Shown here: piece by piece, positions 42,049 to 51,471 of the stretch
How the letters are laid out: every line of letters starts with the position of its first letter
Position numbering within the stretch: the first letter of the stretch is position 1
Assembly (NCBI RefSeq): GCF_024346955.1
Contig: NZ_AP024883.1
Span: 2,170,001 to 2,234,000 of the forward strand
Source: Vibrio mangrovi
GTDB taxonomy: Bacteria > Pseudomonadota > Gammaproteobacteria > Enterobacterales > Vibrionaceae
Direction of reading: 5' to 3'
DNA length: 64,000 nucleotides
Translations under genes and position numbers: made by a program
Notes under the pieces: generated by a model
What the model was told of the DNA's origin: nothing
The model's input: the letters and a program-made list of their open reading frames with translations, nothing else
Database searches by the model: none

Positions 42049-44602
42049 TATAATTATGACAGTAGAAGAGTTCTTCTATGCTAAGTCTCTTCTACTGTTA
42101 TTTATTGCCGGCCTTGTATTAGCTTGGTTAATCTACTTTTTATTAACGTTAAAAAAACAGGGAGCTTCTCCGTTTAAAACAATTTATTCCTCATATATTG
42201 TTTATTCCATATTCATAATGCTATGGATTCTTTCGAATTCATATTTTCACTCTGGATTGCTGACAATATATAGCTCCCAGCATGCCATTATGATAGCAAA
42301 AGCCGCAAATATTTTCTCATACATGGCATTTGCTTCTGCATTCCACTTTTCTTGTCGTATTACATCCAAAAGTTCAAATAACAGTTTGACTCACTGGCAA
42401 TACTTGATACTTATCATATTCACTACATTTGCCCTATATACAAATATAGCTCCTAACTATACCATTGCTAGTATAGATATATATGCACCTAGTAAATTCA
42501 CTATCCATTTTGGTAGCTTAACATCCCTTTTCTTCCTATCAGTCATCATATTGACATGTATAACCCTTCTTAACTTAACTCAATTAATTAGAGGGAATGA
42601 TAAGTTGAAGAAGTTGAAGTCCATTTATATGATAATCGGTATCATTACATTTATGCTATCGACAGCTATTATACATACTTTTGTTACATATGTATTTAAC
42701 GATTTCTCACTGACTTGGCTTCCTCCAGCATTATCTGTCACCGAACTATTATTTATGGGTTATGCAGTACTTTGCCATCGCTTCTATAGTTGGCGCTACT
42801 TAATGTACACCTCGATTTGCATGATTCTAACTGCAATTGTCTATATTACACCTATCATTGTCCTTCAATCCTGGTTAGCGGAAGATAAAAATCATATTGT
42901 TATCATATCATTCTGGTGTCTTCTATGTGGTTTAACTTGGAAAAATATATGGCAACTCTTTTCTCAATACGTAGGTTTATGGATCTACGGAGATAGAAAA
43001 CCTCCTGTAGAAAGAATATTATCTTTAGTCGATGATTTTCAAATTTCAACTCAGCAAGCTATCCAAAAACTTGAACGTTTGCTTAATTTGGAACAAGCTA
43101 TTTTAGTTTCTGATATTAATTCAAATAGTATTTATGTCAGTTACTTTCAGAACAATTATTCTGTTCTACTTATTGAAGAAATTGAACAATACATTAACAA
43201 TAGTCATAATAAAAGATTTCGCCAAATTCGAGACTTGATGTCAAAGAATGAAAGTGCGATGATACTCCCTATATATGATCATCATAATATTTTATCACAA
43301 TTACTTATTTCTCCTAAAAAAAATGATGGTTCCTTGTATTCAAATGAGGAAATTAATGCAATACAACAGCTTCTAAAAAAAGCACAAATTTATATTCACT
43401 ATGAAGCAAAAATACATCAATCTCAGGCAATGGCAAAATCTATTGCGCATGAAATGCGTAATCCACTATCCCAAATACAATTTCACTTAGAGAAATTAGA
43501 TAACCTTATACTTAGTAGCCAGTTACCTCAAAACTTACGAGATGAGATTCAACGAGGTAAAAATGCAGTCCAGCATGGAAGCCAATTAATTGATATTATT
43601 TTACATGAAGTCAATCAGTCTATAATAAGTCAAGATAGAATGACTACATTATCTATAAGAAAACAAATCACACTAATTATTAATAGGTTTGCTTATAACT
43701 CTAGTTTATTTAAAAATAGAATTACACTAAAAGCATCTATCGACTTTGACATATATGTAAATGACACTTTGTTTGATTTCATCATTTTTAACTTATTAAG
43801 AAATGCCGTTTATTATTTTGATACATTCTCTGACAGTAAAATTGAACTAGTTCTTGAAACTAGTAATGAATACAACAGGCTTATTTTCACCGACTACGGC
43901 CCGGGTATCGAACCGCAAATTTTACACAGAATCTTTGATGAATTCTTCACCTACCAGAAACAAGGAGGAAGTGGTTTAGGCTTAAGTTACTGTAAACGAG
44001 CAATGAAACTCTTCGGTGGCGACATCCAGTGCCAATCGGTTTATGGTGAATATACAAGGTTTATTCTAACCTTCCCTCATGTCAAACAATCGGAGCAAGA
44101 AGAGCAACACCCACGACCAAATATTCGTTCAGCTGAAGTTCCTATACCTGAATTACTGGTACCAGATTATAGCGTTGCAGGTAATGACATAAAAAAAGTT
44201 GCTCTGGTCACTGATGACAACCCGACACAAAGAGCACTGACAAAGCTCTATTTGGAATCTCTTCATTTCACTGTTTACGAAGCTGAAAATGGGGAAGAAG
44301 CTGTTGATATGGTTCACCATAAAACCATTGATATCGTCTTTATGGATGTTCAGATGCCAGTTATGAATGGTTTAAAGGCATGTTCACTTATAAAAGAAAC
44401 TCACCCGACTCTGCCGGTTATCGCCCTGTCCGGAGAATCAGGTGAAGATGAAATATCTCAGATAAAAAGAACGATGGATGACTGGCTGGTTAAGCCGACC
44501 ACCAAGCAGTTATTACAAAAGACTGTACTCAAATGGCTGGAAGAGGATGCGACTCAGATTGTAGTCCCTGAACCTCAAATCGATGCCGTGAGTACCATAT
44601 AA
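42041..44602 (+). CDS. luxN: Autoinducer hybrid sensor kinase LuxN
   Basis: An 853-residue hybrid kinase in the LuxN class, which senses the LuxM product and, without it, phosphorylates the LuxU phosphorelay protein. About nine membrane helices occupy residues 15-305. The H-box SIAHEMRNPL places the phosphoacceptor at His470 (43448-43450); ATP-binding motifs are FNLLRNAVYYF, DYGPG (618-622) and GSGLGL (643-648); the receiver has Asp769 in FMDVQMP. It overlaps luxM by eight bases and starts at TTG, with ATG at codon 6 as the alternative. Base composition changes inside the gene: the 5' two thirds are AT-rich, the receiver end is close to the host average. Confidence 0.9.
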   Translation: MNSIIMTVEEFFYAKSLLLLFIAGLVLAWLIYFLLTLKKQGASPFKTIYSSYIVYSIFIMLWILSNSYFHSGLLTIYSSQHAIMIAKAANIFSYMAFASAFHFSCRITSKSSNNSLTHWQYLILIIFTTFALYTNIAPNYTIASIDIYAPSKFTIHFGSLTSLFFLSVIILTCITLLNLTQLIRGNDKLKKLKSIYMIIGIITFMLSTAIIHTFVTYVFNDFSLTWLPPALSVTELLFMGYAVLCHRFYSWRYLMYTSICMILTAIVYITPIIVLQSWLAEDKNHIVIISFWCLLCGLTWKNIWQLFSQYVGLWIYGDRKPPVERILSLVDDFQISTQQAIQKLERLLNLEQAILVSDINSNSIYVSYFQNNYSVLLIEEIEQYINNSHNKRFRQIRDLMSKNESAMILPIYDHHNILSQLLISPKKNDGSLYSNEEINAIQQLLKKAQIYIHYEAKIHQSQAMAKSIAHEMRNPLSQIQFHLEKLDNLILSSQLPQNLRDEIQRGKNAVQHGSQLIDIILHEVNQSIISQDRMTTLSIRKQITLIINRFAYNSSLFKNRITLKASIDFDIYVNDTLFDFIIFNLLRNAVYYFDTFSDSKIELVLETSNEYNRLIFTDYGPGIEPQILHRIFDEFFTYQKQGGSGLGLSYCKRAMKLFGGDIQCQSVYGEYTRFILTFPHVKQSEQEEQHPRPNIRSAEVPIPELLVPDYSVAGNDIKKVALVTDDNPTQRALTKLYLESLHFTVYEAENGEEAVDMVHHKTIDIVFMDVQMPVMNGLKACSLIKETHPTLPVIALSGESGEDEISQIKRTMDDWLVKPTTKQLLQKTVLKWLEEDATQIVVPEPQIDAVSTI

Positions 44603-44644
44603 CATAAGTTATAAATTGTAAAAATTGCAGTTTGATAGTTTCTA

Positions 44645-44941
44645 TCACTGAAGAACCATTCGGCTACGGTTCTTCTCAACGAGTGATAACCCAATTCCTT
44701 TTACTGCTGTGATGTCATCTACTTGAGTGAATGGTCCATGCTCATTCCTGTAGGTAATGATTGCCTGTGCTTTCTTTAATCCAATCCCGCTAAGCATTGT
44801 GGCAATTTCTTCAGCAGATGCGTTGTTGATATTTACTGAATGTTGCTCAGTGATTGGTACTGGCTCTTCTGAAGCCGCATAAACCGTTTGTAGTGGCAGG
44901 CACAGCACTGAGAATAGAGAAAGAAGTAGTACTTTTAGCAT
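44645..44941 (-). CDS. ComEA-like helix-hairpin-helix protein
   Basis: A 98-residue secreted protein: signal peptide MLKVLLLSLFSVLCLPLQTVYAA, a short acidic spacer and a double helix-hairpin-helix domain (VNINNASAEEIATMLSGIGLKKAQAI, AVKGIGLSLVEKNRSRM). This is the ComEA arrangement, a periplasmic DNA-binding protein that ratchets incoming DNA in competence; several Vibrio paralogues exist, so the exact role is open. The ATG at 44939-44941 has GGAG nine bases upstream; a TTG five codons earlier is less likely. It converges on luxN with 42 bases between and no terminator. Confidence 0.85.
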   Translation of the reverse strand: MLKVLLLSLFSVLCLPLQTVYAASEEPVPITEQHSVNINNASAEEIATMLSGIGLKKAQAIITYRNEHGPFTQVDDITAVKGIGLSLVEKNRSRMVLQ

Positions 44942-45023
44942 AAGATTTATCTCCAAATAAAAAATTCAAAATAATCCTATCGAGTCCTGCTAAAAATACG
45001 ATTCTTTCAGATACAAATTAAAA

Positions 45024-45043
45024 CGGGCTACAAAAGTAGCCCG
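45024..45043 (-). terminator. Terminator after ppiD
   Basis: CGGGCTA (45024-45030) pairs with TAGCCCG (45037-45043), loop CAAAAG; the minus strand continues with TTTTAATTT. Confidence 0.8.
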
Positions 45044-45075
45044 CCTCAATAGACATATCAATTACATTCGACTTA

Positions 45076-46929
45076 TCACTGCGTCGCAAGATAATACTCA
45101 ATATCTGTTTGTTCTCTCAGAATATTCAAGAGCCCGGCCAAGTCTTGCTGGCGGTTCAGACGTTGCATCTGAACACCCAGTTGCTCAGCCAACTGATCAT
45201 CTGTCGTTGATTCAATCTTAGCCAATTCAACCAGGACAACATTTCCCTGAGAGTCTTTTGTCTGTCCGTAAACAGCCTGACTATCCTGTGGTTTCTTCAT
45301 GGCAAAGACCGCCTGAGCCAACGGAGAACGTCGATCAATTAGGGTTAGCTTCCCAAATTTCAGCTGATGTTTCTCCAGCACAGATTGATCACCCTGCTCC
45401 AGAGCTGTAAGAGCTTCACTGGCGATTTCTTGGGTCTGCTGTTCCGCTTTCACTTTAGATAACGTTCCGACAACCTGATCTTTGACAGTATCGAAAGGAA
45501 GTAAAGATTCCGGGCGGCTCTCTTCAATACGAACAACCACAACGTCTTCAGGAGCGACTTCAATAACAGAAGAGTTCAGACCTTCGTTTTTGACTTCCGG
45601 GTTGCCCAGTGCTTTCTGAACAGGAGCTGAGCGCAGAACTTCCGGGACATCATTCAATGACACGAAATCGGTCGTATTGATTTTAGCCTGAATTGTTTTT
45701 GCTGCTTCATCCAGTGAATCCGGACTTTCAAAAGCAACTTTCTCAAGCTCACTTTGTAATTGATAGAAATGATCAAGCGCACGCTCATCACGGATTGAAG
45801 CAATCACATCATCTTTTACTTCAGAGAAAGGTTTGACCGTTGCAGACTTCACTGCATCCAGCTTAATGATATGGTAGCCAAAGTTCGATTTTACGACACC
45901 AGAAAGATCACCGACATTTTTCAGTGCAAATGCTGCTTCTTCAAATGCAGGATCCATTACACCTTTTTCAAACCAGTCCAAAGAACCGCCATCACTGGCA
46001 CTTCCCGGATCCTGAGAGTTTTCTTTTGCCAGCTTGGCAAAATCAGCACCACTTTTGAGCTGCTGGAGCAATGTATCAGCCTGCTTCTCATCATTTACCA
46101 GAATATGGCTGACTTTACGCTGAGCCTTACTTGAGTACTGATCAGCATGATCCTGATAGTATTTTTCTGCTTCATCGTCAGTCACTTCAACAGACTGTTT
46201 CAGCTGATCAGCCGAAAGTTCGATGTAGGAGATTTTAAACTGCTCCGGGCGCATAAAATCTTCTTCATGAGATTTATAATATGCATTCAAATCATCATCA
46301 CTTAACTGAACTTTCTTCGCGTAATCATCCGTAGCCAGAGTAATACTCCGGATTTCCCGTTTCTGAGAGAACAACGCCGCTTGAGCATTGACTTCTCCAT
46401 CCAGAGTAAAATCACTCGACTGTACTGCTGTCAGCAGTTGATTACGCAATAAATCACTTCTCAGGAATCCAGCAAAAGAGTCCGGTGTAAAACCGGCACG
46501 ACGCAGAGCTGACTGATAAATTTCCTGGTCAAATTTACCATCCGACTGGAACTGAGGCATATCCACGATAGCCTGACGAACTTGTTCATCGCTGATTCTT
46601 AAGCCTAGAGATTCAGCATGCTGTTCAAGCAAAACATCATTGACCATTTTGTCCAGAACAGAGCGGCGGAAAGAAGCAACATAACTTGGATCAGCAAGGA
46701 GATTTGAAAAATAATCACCTAACTGTGATTGCATTCGATTTCGCTCATTCTGATAAGCTTGTTCAAATTCCGTCCGACTTATTTTGGTACTGCCAACCTC
46801 TGCCACAGCATTGTTACTACCACTAACAAGATACCTACCGACTCCCGCAAATACAAAAGACAAGACTATCAATCCCAGGATAATCTTAATCGCGATGCTA
46901 TTCGCACCCTCGCGCAACCGATCCATCAT
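45076..46929 (-). CDS. ppiD: Periplasmic chaperone PpiD
   Basis: PpiD is an inner-membrane-anchored periplasmic chaperone near the Sec translocon. The 617-residue product has one N-terminal helix (IAIKIILGLIVLSFVFAGVGRYLV), a SurA-like N domain and one parvulin domain (KVSHILVNDEKQADTLLQQL ... SNFGYHIIKLD, about residues 265-360). Length matches the family. The start could be either of two adjacent ATGs. The order hupB-ppiD after lon is conserved. Confidence 0.96.
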   Translation of the reverse strand: MMDRLREGANSIAIKIILGLIVLSFVFAGVGRYLVSGSNNAVAEVGSTKISRTEFEQAYQNERNRMQSQLGDYFSNLLADPSYVASFRRSVLDKMVNDVLLEQHAESLGLRISDEQVRQAIVDMPQFQSDGKFDQEIYQSALRRAGFTPDSFAGFLRSDLLRNQLLTAVQSSDFTLDGEVNAQAALFSQKREIRSITLATDDYAKKVQLSDDDLNAYYKSHEEDFMRPEQFKISYIELSADQLKQSVEVTDDEAEKYYQDHADQYSSKAQRKVSHILVNDEKQADTLLQQLKSGADFAKLAKENSQDPGSASDGGSLDWFEKGVMDPAFEEAAFALKNVGDLSGVVKSNFGYHIIKLDAVKSATVKPFSEVKDDVIASIRDERALDHFYQLQSELEKVAFESPDSLDEAAKTIQAKINTTDFVSLNDVPEVLRSAPVQKALGNPEVKNEGLNSSVIEVAPEDVVVVRIEESRPESLLPFDTVKDQVVGTLSKVKAEQQTQEIASEALTALEQGDQSVLEKHQLKFGKLTLIDRRSPLAQAVFAMKKPQDSQAVYGQTKDSQGNVVLVELAKIESTTDDQLAEQLGVQMQRLNRQQDLAGLLNILREQTDIEYYLATQ

Positions 46930-47094
46930 AATTTAATCATTCTCCGGCTTAATGGCCACTTACTCAGTAAAAATATTCTGCTTTTCAAAACTACCTGTTT
47001 CCAAAAGCCAATATATTTCAGGCTTCATAACCTTATAGTTTTCAAAAACCAACTGTATTCAAAACGAATGACGCGATAATATCAGAAAAAAGAA

Positions 47095-47117
47095 ATGCGC
47101 ATCACTACGATGCGCAT
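47095..47117 (-). terminator. Terminator after hupB
   Basis: ATGCGCAT (47095-47102) and its repeat at 47110-47117 form an 8-bp stem with a 7-nt loop; on the minus strand a TTTCTTTTTTC tract follows. Confidence 0.85.
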
Positions 47118-47174
47118 ATTTTCAAAACGTTTGACTTAATTTTGCCTCAATTAGCAAAATTCTGTGCGACCAAA

Positions 47175-47447
47175 TTAGTTACACGCGTCTTTCAGTGCTT
47201 TACCAGCTTTGAAAGCCGGTACTTTTGCTTCAGGGATTTGAATCTCATCGCCTGTTTTCGGATTACGACCTGTACGGGCAGCACGAGTACGAACACTGAA
47301 TGTGCCAAAACCAACCAGAGCAACTTGGTCGCCTGATTCCAGAGTAGTACCCACTGCTTCAATAAATGCATCAAGAGCACGGCCTGCAGACGCTTTAGAA
47401 ATATCGGCATCTGACGCAATTTTTTCTACTAATTGTGTTTTATTCAC
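47175..47447 (-). CDS. hupB: DNA-binding protein HU-beta
   Basis: HU-beta is a nucleoid protein that bends DNA. The 90-residue product starts MNKTQLVEKIASDADISKASAGRALDAF and has the arm motif ARTGRNPKTGDEIQIPEAKVPAFKAGKALKDA. It lies downstream of lon as in E. coli, with a terminator between them. Confidence 0.98.
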   Translation of the reverse strand: MNKTQLVEKIASDADISKASAGRALDAFIEAVGTTLESGDQVALVGFGTFSVRTRAARTGRNPKTGDEIQIPEAKVPAFKAGKALKDACN

Positions 47448-47571
47448 TGTGATTCCCCTTTCTTCACCTGTCGTTATATTTAAAGGTGATTCTTTGTTCC
47501 ATTAAGTCCAAAAACTGGCTTAAAGCCTTGTTACAGCAGGGCTTAAGCCATAGTGAGTAACGTTAGCCTCC

Positions 47572-47610
47572 AAAAAAAACGCTGACAAGCCTTTTTATGC
47601 AAATCAGCGT
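47572..47610 (-). terminator. Terminator after lon
   Basis: ACGCTGA (47579-47585) pairs with TCAGCGT (47604-47610) across an 18-nt loop; on the minus strand eight Ts follow the stem. Confidence 0.8.
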
Positions 47611-47639
47611 AAACTTTTAGTTATTTTTGCTGTATATCA

Positions 47640-49991
47640 CTATTTTTGAGACTCAAACTCAACCCCGAGCGGACCACGCTCCAGCGCGACGGTCAGAACA
47701 TCATCAATCCATTGCACAGGGATGACTTTCAGATCAGCAATGATATTTTCCGGTATTTCTTCCAGATCCCGCTCATTATCTTTCGGAATCAGAACCGTCT
47801 TAATTCCACCCCGGTGAGCTGCAAGTAATTTTTCTTTGAGACCACCGATAGGCAAAACTTCACCCCGTAATGTAATCTCTCCGGTCATTGCAACATCAGC
47901 TTTTACAGGGTTACCTGTCAGACAAGAAACCAATGCGGTACACATTGCCGTCCCGGCACTCGGACCATCTTTCGGTGTTGCGCCTTCAGGAACATGCACG
48001 TGAATATCACGCTTCTCATGAAAATCACTGTTAATTCCCAGTTTCTCGGCACGAGAGCGAACTACCGTCATCGCGGCCTGAATCGACTCTTGCATCACAT
48101 CACCTAAAGAACCGGTTTGCGTCAGCTTCCCTTTACCAACCATAGACTGTGCTTCGATGGTCAGTAGATCACCCCCAACTTCAGTCCAGGCCAATCCTGT
48201 AACCTGACCAATCCGGTTACTTTCTTCAGCTTTCCCGAAATCAAAACGCTGTACCCCTAAAAATTCTTTGAGGTTATCTTGCGTAACAGTCACAAGTTTG
48301 ATGTCTTTATTCAGCAGAATCTTCTTCACTGCTTTACGGCAGATTTTCGAGATCTCACGTTCCAGATTACGAACACCGGCTTCTCTTGTGTAATAACGGA
48401 TAATGCCGATAATCGCCGAGTCATCAATCTCGATTTCTGATTGTTTCAGACCATTACGTTCAACTTGCTTAGAAACCAGATGCCGTTTGGCAATATTCAG
48501 TTTTTCATCTTCGGTATATCCCGACAAACGGATCACTTCCATCCGGTCTAAAAGCGGACCAGGAATGTTCATCGAGTTCGATGTCGCCACAAACATCACA
48601 TCAGACAGATCATAATCCACTTCCAGATAGTGATCGTTAAATGCATTGTTTTGTTCCGGATCAAGAACTTCTAACAGAGCAGAGGAAGGATCGCCTCGCA
48701 TATCCGAAGACATCTTATCAATCTCATCCAACAGAAACAGAGGATTCTTAACTCCGACTTTAGACATTTTCTGAATAAGCTTACCCGGCAGTGAACCGAT
48801 ATAAGTCCGGCGATGCCCACGGATTTCAGCTTCATCCCGAACGCCACCCAGTGCCATCCGGGTATATTTTCGCCCGGTAGCCGCTGCAATAGAACGGCCC
48901 AGAGATGTCTTACCGACCCCAGGAGGACCAACCAGACAAAGAATCGGACCTTTCAGTTTCTGAATACGATTCTGAACAGCAAGATATTCTAAAATACGCT
49001 CTTTAACACGCTCCAGACCGTAATGGTCTTCATTCAGAATCACTTCGGCTTTCGCCAGATCTTTTTTCACCTTAGAGCGCTTAGACCAGGGAACATTTAC
49101 CATCCAGTCAATATAGCTGCGCACCACGGTTGCTTCAGCCGACATCGGAGACATCATTTTCAATTTTTGCAGCTCTTGCTCCGTTTTCTCACGGGCTTCC
49201 TGAGGCATTTTGGCGTCTTCGATTTTCTTTTTCAGCGTCTCAAATTCATCAGGTGCATCATCCATTTCTCCCAGCTCTTTCTGAATCGCTTTCATCTGCT
49301 CATTCAGATAGTACTCACGCTGGGATTTTTCCATCTGCTTCTTCACCCGGTTGCGAATACGCTTCTCAACCTGTAGTAAATCGATCTCAGACTCCATCTG
49401 CCCCATCAGAAACTCCAGACGTTCAACTACATCCAGAATCTCAAGAACCTGCTGCTTATCGACTAACTTCAAAGGCATATGTGCAGCAATAGTGTCAGCC
49501 AGGCGAGCGGCTTCATCAATTCCGTTTAAAGCAGTTAAAACTTCCGGCGGAATCTTCTTATTCAGCTTAATAAATCCCTCAAACTGATTAATTGCGCTGC
49601 GTACAATCACTTCCTGTTCTTTCTCATCAAGTTCAGGCGTGATTAAATATCGGGCTTGCGCAGAGAAGAAATCACCTTCAACAAACGATTCAACCTGAGC
49701 TCTTTGCTGGCCTTCAACTAGTACTTTTACTGTACCATCAGGTAATTTCAGGAGCTGTAAAATAGTAGCGACCGTACCGACATCAAACAAATCGTCGATT
49801 GTTGGTTCATCTGTCTCAGCTTTCTTTTGAGCGACCAAAAGAACCTGCTTGTCATTATCCATCGCAGCTTCAAGACATTGGATTGATTTTTCACGACCAA
49901 CAAATAAAGGAATAACCATATGTGGGTAAACCACAACGTCTCGTAGTGGCAATACGGGGATCTCTATACGCTCGGAACGTTCCAAGTTCAT
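47640..49991 (-). CDS. lon: ATP-dependent protease Lon
   Basis: Lon is the main soluble AAA+ protease for damaged and regulatory proteins. The 783-residue product has the N-terminal LON domain (IPVLPLRDVVVYPHMVIPLFVGR), Walker A GPPGVGKTSLG near residue 357, Walker B FLLDEIDKM, and the protease domain with catalytic serine in PKDGPSAGTAM and the lysine segment GGLKEKLLAAHRGG. A sigma-32-like promoter lies directly upstream. Order clpP-clpX-lon-hupB is conserved. Confidence 0.99.
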   Translation of the reverse strand: MNLERSERIEIPVLPLRDVVVYPHMVIPLFVGREKSIQCLEAAMDNDKQVLLVAQKKAETDEPTIDDLFDVGTVATILQLLKLPDGTVKVLVEGQQRAQVESFVEGDFFSAQARYLITPELDEKEQEVIVRSAINQFEGFIKLNKKIPPEVLTALNGIDEAARLADTIAAHMPLKLVDKQQVLEILDVVERLEFLMGQMESEIDLLQVEKRIRNRVKKQMEKSQREYYLNEQMKAIQKELGEMDDAPDEFETLKKKIEDAKMPQEAREKTEQELQKLKMMSPMSAEATVVRSYIDWMVNVPWSKRSKVKKDLAKAEVILNEDHYGLERVKERILEYLAVQNRIQKLKGPILCLVGPPGVGKTSLGRSIAAATGRKYTRMALGGVRDEAEIRGHRRTYIGSLPGKLIQKMSKVGVKNPLFLLDEIDKMSSDMRGDPSSALLEVLDPEQNNAFNDHYLEVDYDLSDVMFVATSNSMNIPGPLLDRMEVIRLSGYTEDEKLNIAKRHLVSKQVERNGLKQSEIEIDDSAIIGIIRYYTREAGVRNLEREISKICRKAVKKILLNKDIKLVTVTQDNLKEFLGVQRFDFGKAEESNRIGQVTGLAWTEVGGDLLTIEAQSMVGKGKLTQTGSLGDVMQESIQAAMTVVRSRAEKLGINSDFHEKRDIHVHVPEGATPKDGPSAGTAMCTALVSCLTGNPVKADVAMTGEITLRGEVLPIGGLKEKLLAAHRGGIKTVLIPKDNERDLEEIPENIIADLKVIPVQWIDDVLTVALERGPLGVEFESQK

Positions 49992-50026
49992 ATTCTTCTC
50001 TCTTCCGCTTCTGTCTATATGGCAGT

Positions 50027-50055
50027 ATATGGGGTCTAAACAATGGGATTCAATC
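50027..50055 (-). promoter_or_regulatory. Sigma-32-type heat-shock promoter of lon
   Basis: On the minus strand GATTGAAT (50048-50055) and CCCCATAT (50027-50034) are separated by 13 bases, matching the RpoH consensus CTTGAAA-N13-15-CCCCAT-T. Transcription would start near 50020, about 30 bases before the lon ATG. lon is a known heat-shock gene in E. coli. Confidence 0.75.
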
Positions 50056-50068
50056 GTAGAATAAAAAA

Positions 50069-50090
50069 AAGGAGGTAATCCTACCTCCTT
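50069..50090 (-). terminator. Terminator after clpX
   Basis: Perfect 9-bp stem AAGGAGGTA (50069-50077) and complement (50082-50090), loop ATCC; the minus strand runs into eight Ts. It sits just upstream of the lon promoter. Confidence 0.92.
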
Positions 50091-50107
50091 CGTTATCTTT
50101 TGCTGAA

Positions 50108-51382
50108 TTATTCGGCACCTGCGGCCTGATTCTCATTATTGGAATAGAGCAATAATGGTGCAGACTCACCATTAATCACTGCTTCATCAATGACAACTTT
50201 GCTGACATCACTTACCGATGGCAGTTCATACATTGTTTCCAACAATACACCTTCAAGAATTGAACGTAATCCACGAGCACCTGTCTTACGTGCCATTGCT
50301 TTTTTAGCAATTGCGCGTAATGCGTCTTCTCTGAATTCAAGCTCTACATCTTCAAGTTCAAACAGAGCACCATACTGCTTGGTCAATGCATTTTTCGGTT
50401 CACAGAGAATCTGTATCAATGCTGCTTCATCCAACTCTGTCAGCGTTGCTGTCACAGGCAAGCGTCCGATGAATTCAGGAATTAAACCATACTTCACCAA
50501 GTCTTCCGGCTCCACCTGAGTAAACAGCTCCCCGATAGTCTTGTTTTCATCTTTAGAACGCACTTCAGCCCCGAAACCGATACCAGTGCCTGTTGCAACA
50601 CGTTGCTCGATTACTTTATCAAGCCCGGCAAATGCACCACCACAGATAAACAAAATCTTTGAGGTATCAACCTGCAGGAATTCTTGTTGTGGATGTTTTC
50701 TGCCACCTTGAGGCGGAACAGAAGCAACGGTACCTTCAATTAATTTCAGCAGCGCCTGTTGAACACCTTCACCAGAAACGTCACGCGTGATGGACGGGTT
50801 TTCGGATTTCCGTGAAATCTTATCGATTTCATCAATATAGACGATTCCCCGTTCTGCTTTAGCGACATCGTAATCACATTTTTGCAGCAGTTTCTGAATG
50901 ATGTTCTCAACATCTTCACCGACATAACCGGCTTCAGTAAGTGTTGTCGCATCGGCCATTGTAAAAGGCACGTCCAGAAAACGAGCCAGTGTTTCAGCCA
51001 ATAATGTCTTACCACTACCGGTCGGCCCGATCAGCAAGATATTACTTTTTCCCAGTTCAACACCATCACTGGTTTTATCACCATTGCGCAGACGCTTGTA
51101 GTGGTTATAAACCGCGACTGCTAGCACTTTTTTCGCGTGCTCCTGACCAATCACATAGTCATTAAGATGGTCCCGAATCTCTCTCGGCGTTGGTAATGCC
51201 GTCGATTCCTTTTTCGGAAGCGCATCTTTAATCTCTTCCCGAATAATGTCGTTACATAAATCGACACATTCGTCACAAATGTAAACAGAAGGACCTGCGA
51301 TCAGTTTGCGAACTTCGTGCTGGCTTTTGCCACAGAAAGAGCAGTACAACAGTTTGCCACTCTCTTTGCTTTTATCTGTCAT
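50108..51382 (-). CDS. clpX: Clp protease ATP-binding subunit ClpX
   Basis: ClpX unfolds substrates and feeds them to ClpP. The 424-residue product has the N-terminal zinc-binding domain (CSFCGKSQHEV and YICDECVDLC), Walker A GPTGSGKTLLAETLA near residue 119, Walker B VYIDEIDKI, the RKH-type pore segment GRKHPQQEF and a C-terminal small domain. It is encoded 89 bases after clpP in the usual order. Confidence 0.98.
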   Translation of the reverse strand: MTDKSKESGKLLYCSFCGKSQHEVRKLIAGPSVYICDECVDLCNDIIREEIKDALPKKESTALPTPREIRDHLNDYVIGQEHAKKVLAVAVYNHYKRLRNGDKTSDGVELGKSNILLIGPTGSGKTLLAETLARFLDVPFTMADATTLTEAGYVGEDVENIIQKLLQKCDYDVAKAERGIVYIDEIDKISRKSENPSITRDVSGEGVQQALLKLIEGTVASVPPQGGRKHPQQEFLQVDTSKILFICGGAFAGLDKVIEQRVATGTGIGFGAEVRSKDENKTIGELFTQVEPEDLVKYGLIPEFIGRLPVTATLTELDEAALIQILCEPKNALTKQYGALFELEDVELEFREDALRAIAKKAMARKTGARGLRSILEGVLLETMYELPSVSDVSKVVIDEAVINGESAPLLLYSNNENQAAGAE

Positions 51383-51471
51383 TCGCTAACCTCTTAGCCT
51401 TTACCCATATGCTGAGTTTATATCAATTTGTATCAAATTGCGCTATTCAAATGAAGAGCTCTGTCAGCTTA

